Source: DASQUP01 sp035641235
Lineage (GTDB): Bacteria > Actinomycetota > CADDZG01 > WHSQ01
DNA: 32,461 bases
Assembly (NCBI GenBank): GCA_035641235.1
Contig: DASQUP010000011.1
Coordinates: 1 to 32,461, forward strand
Reading direction: 5' to 3'
The position numbers were made by a program, and so were the translations under genes. The notes beneath the pieces were generated by a model, which saw only the letters and a program-made list of their open reading frames with translations, was not told the origin of the DNA and did no database searches. This document shows positions 31,860-32,461 of the stretch, piece by piece (the first letter of the stretch is position 1; each line of letters starts with the position of its first letter).

Positions 31860-32461
31860 TGGCGGGCGAGTACGACTACACAGCCGGCTTCGAAGCCCGC
31901 GCCGCCGTGTCGCTAGCCGATCCCAAGCTGCGCCGCAACATCGCCGACGCCGACGACCGTCAGATTGCCAACCGCCTGAGCGCTATGGCGTCGCTGAAGG
32001 ACCCGGACCGCCTCCGCGACCTGGGATCGGAGATCCGCTCGGCGGTCCTTTCGCGCCTCGACGAGCATCTCGGGACGCTCGCCGACAAATGGGAGAGCAA
32101 TGGAGGCAAGGTCTTCTTTGCGTCGGCCGCCTCGGAGGCGACCGACTACGTGGCCGAGGTGGCGGCTCGCTCCCGTGCGACGAAAGCCGTCAAGTCGAAG
32201 TCCATGGTGACCGAGGAAATCCACCTGAATCACGCTCTCGCCGATGCCGGCGCCGAGGCCATCGAAACCGACCTCGGCGAGTACATCGCCCAACTCGCCG
32301 GGGATCATCCGGCGCACATAATCACCCCCATCATTCATATGTCGAAACACGATGTGGCCGCGTTGTTCTCCGATATCTCCGGCACGACCATGCCCGCGGA
32401 GGTCGAGCCCTTGTTGGAGTTTGCGCGGGGTCGCCTCCGTGAGCATTTCCTGAGTGCCGGA
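31859..32461 (+). CDS. lutB: Lactate utilization protein B, 3' end outside window
   Basis: GTG 31859 shares a base with the lutA stop (TAGTG) and the frame stays open for 201 codons to the last base. The visible part is the LUD-domain half of LutB: 'RLRDLGSEIRSAVLSRLDEHL', 'NGGKVFFASAASEATDYV', 'KSKSMVTEEIHLNHALADAG', 'IETDLGEYIAQLAGDHPAHII', 'PIIHMSKHDVAALF'. Full LutB proteins are about 470 aa and carry two [4Fe-4S] motifs C-terminally; these lie beyond the window. It joins LutA, and probably a LutC downstream, in L-lactate oxidation to pyruvate. Confidence 0.93.
   Translation, partial: MAGEYDYTAGFEARAAVSLADPKLRRNIADADDRQIANRLSAMASLKDPDRLRDLGSEIRSAVLSRLDEHLGTLADKWESNGGKVFFASAASEATDYVAEVAARSRATKAVKSKSMVTEEIHLNHALADAGAEAIETDLGEYIAQLAGDHPAHIITPIIHMSKHDVAALFSDISGTTMPAEVEPLLEFARGRLREHFLSAG

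Overview
The window looks like chromosomal DNA from a GC-rich actinobacterium (Actinomycetota), probably an uncultured or little-studied lineage. The pointers are a 13E12-type DUF222/HNH protein, a DUF5319 protein, a FolP2-type dihydropteroate synthase paralogue, a PASTA-domain PknB-like kinase, HadA/HadB-like and two-domain MaoC hydratases, frequent GTG/TTG starts and very tight gene packing (shared start/stop codons, short convergent overlaps). I could not search a database, so the lineage below phylum is open.

Layout. 1-730: 3' part of a DUF222/HNH gene. 774-3263 (minus): dodecin, a metallo-beta-lactamase hydrolase and imidazolonepropionase (hutI), then a 435-bp stretch without a recognisable gene, then glutamate dehydrogenase; HutI and Gdh both serve histidine/glutamate catabolism. 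5119-6940 (plus): a PanE-like reductase and a DMT-family permease. 6929-11146 (minus): CheY-like receiver, prepilin peptidase, DUF5319 protein, ParA ATPase, a small zinc ribbon, a lysine/alanine-rich histone-H1-like protein and a patatin lipase. 11178-16804: a small FlgM-like protein, a FolP2-like protein, a Nudix hydrolase, the PASTA kinase with a coiled-coil membrane protein upstream, two palindromic repeats, an EEP-family hydrolase and a rhomboid protease.

16801-21787 (minus): a six-gene acyl-CoA module: two adjacent acyl-CoA dehydrogenases (one canonical, one with degenerate active-site motifs), an SDR dehydrogenase, a HadA-like/HadB-like pair and a two-domain MaoC hydratase. This is a beta-oxidation-type cycle lacking only a thiolase and CoA ligase within the window.

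21788-22990: the most unusual stretch. A putative orphan transcript has a near-complete anti-16S Shine-Dalgarno sequence, a 14-codon ORF and a 30-bp perfectly palindromic terminator. It is followed by an autoregulated-looking ArsR repressor plus VOC (glyoxalase-fold) pair flanked by two related palindromes.

23003-25601 (minus): ligA-pncA. 25685-32461 (plus): glcD-glcE-glcF-aceB-lutA-lutB (lutB runs off the end). This operon would oxidise glycolate to glyoxylate, condense it with acetyl-CoA to malate, and oxidise lactate. No CRISPR array, tRNA, rRNA, insertion sequence or prophage was seen. The best candidates for something undescribed are the 21917-22150 transcript, the palindromes around arsR-VOC, the palindromic pair at 15083-15210 and the hidden FlgM-like gene.
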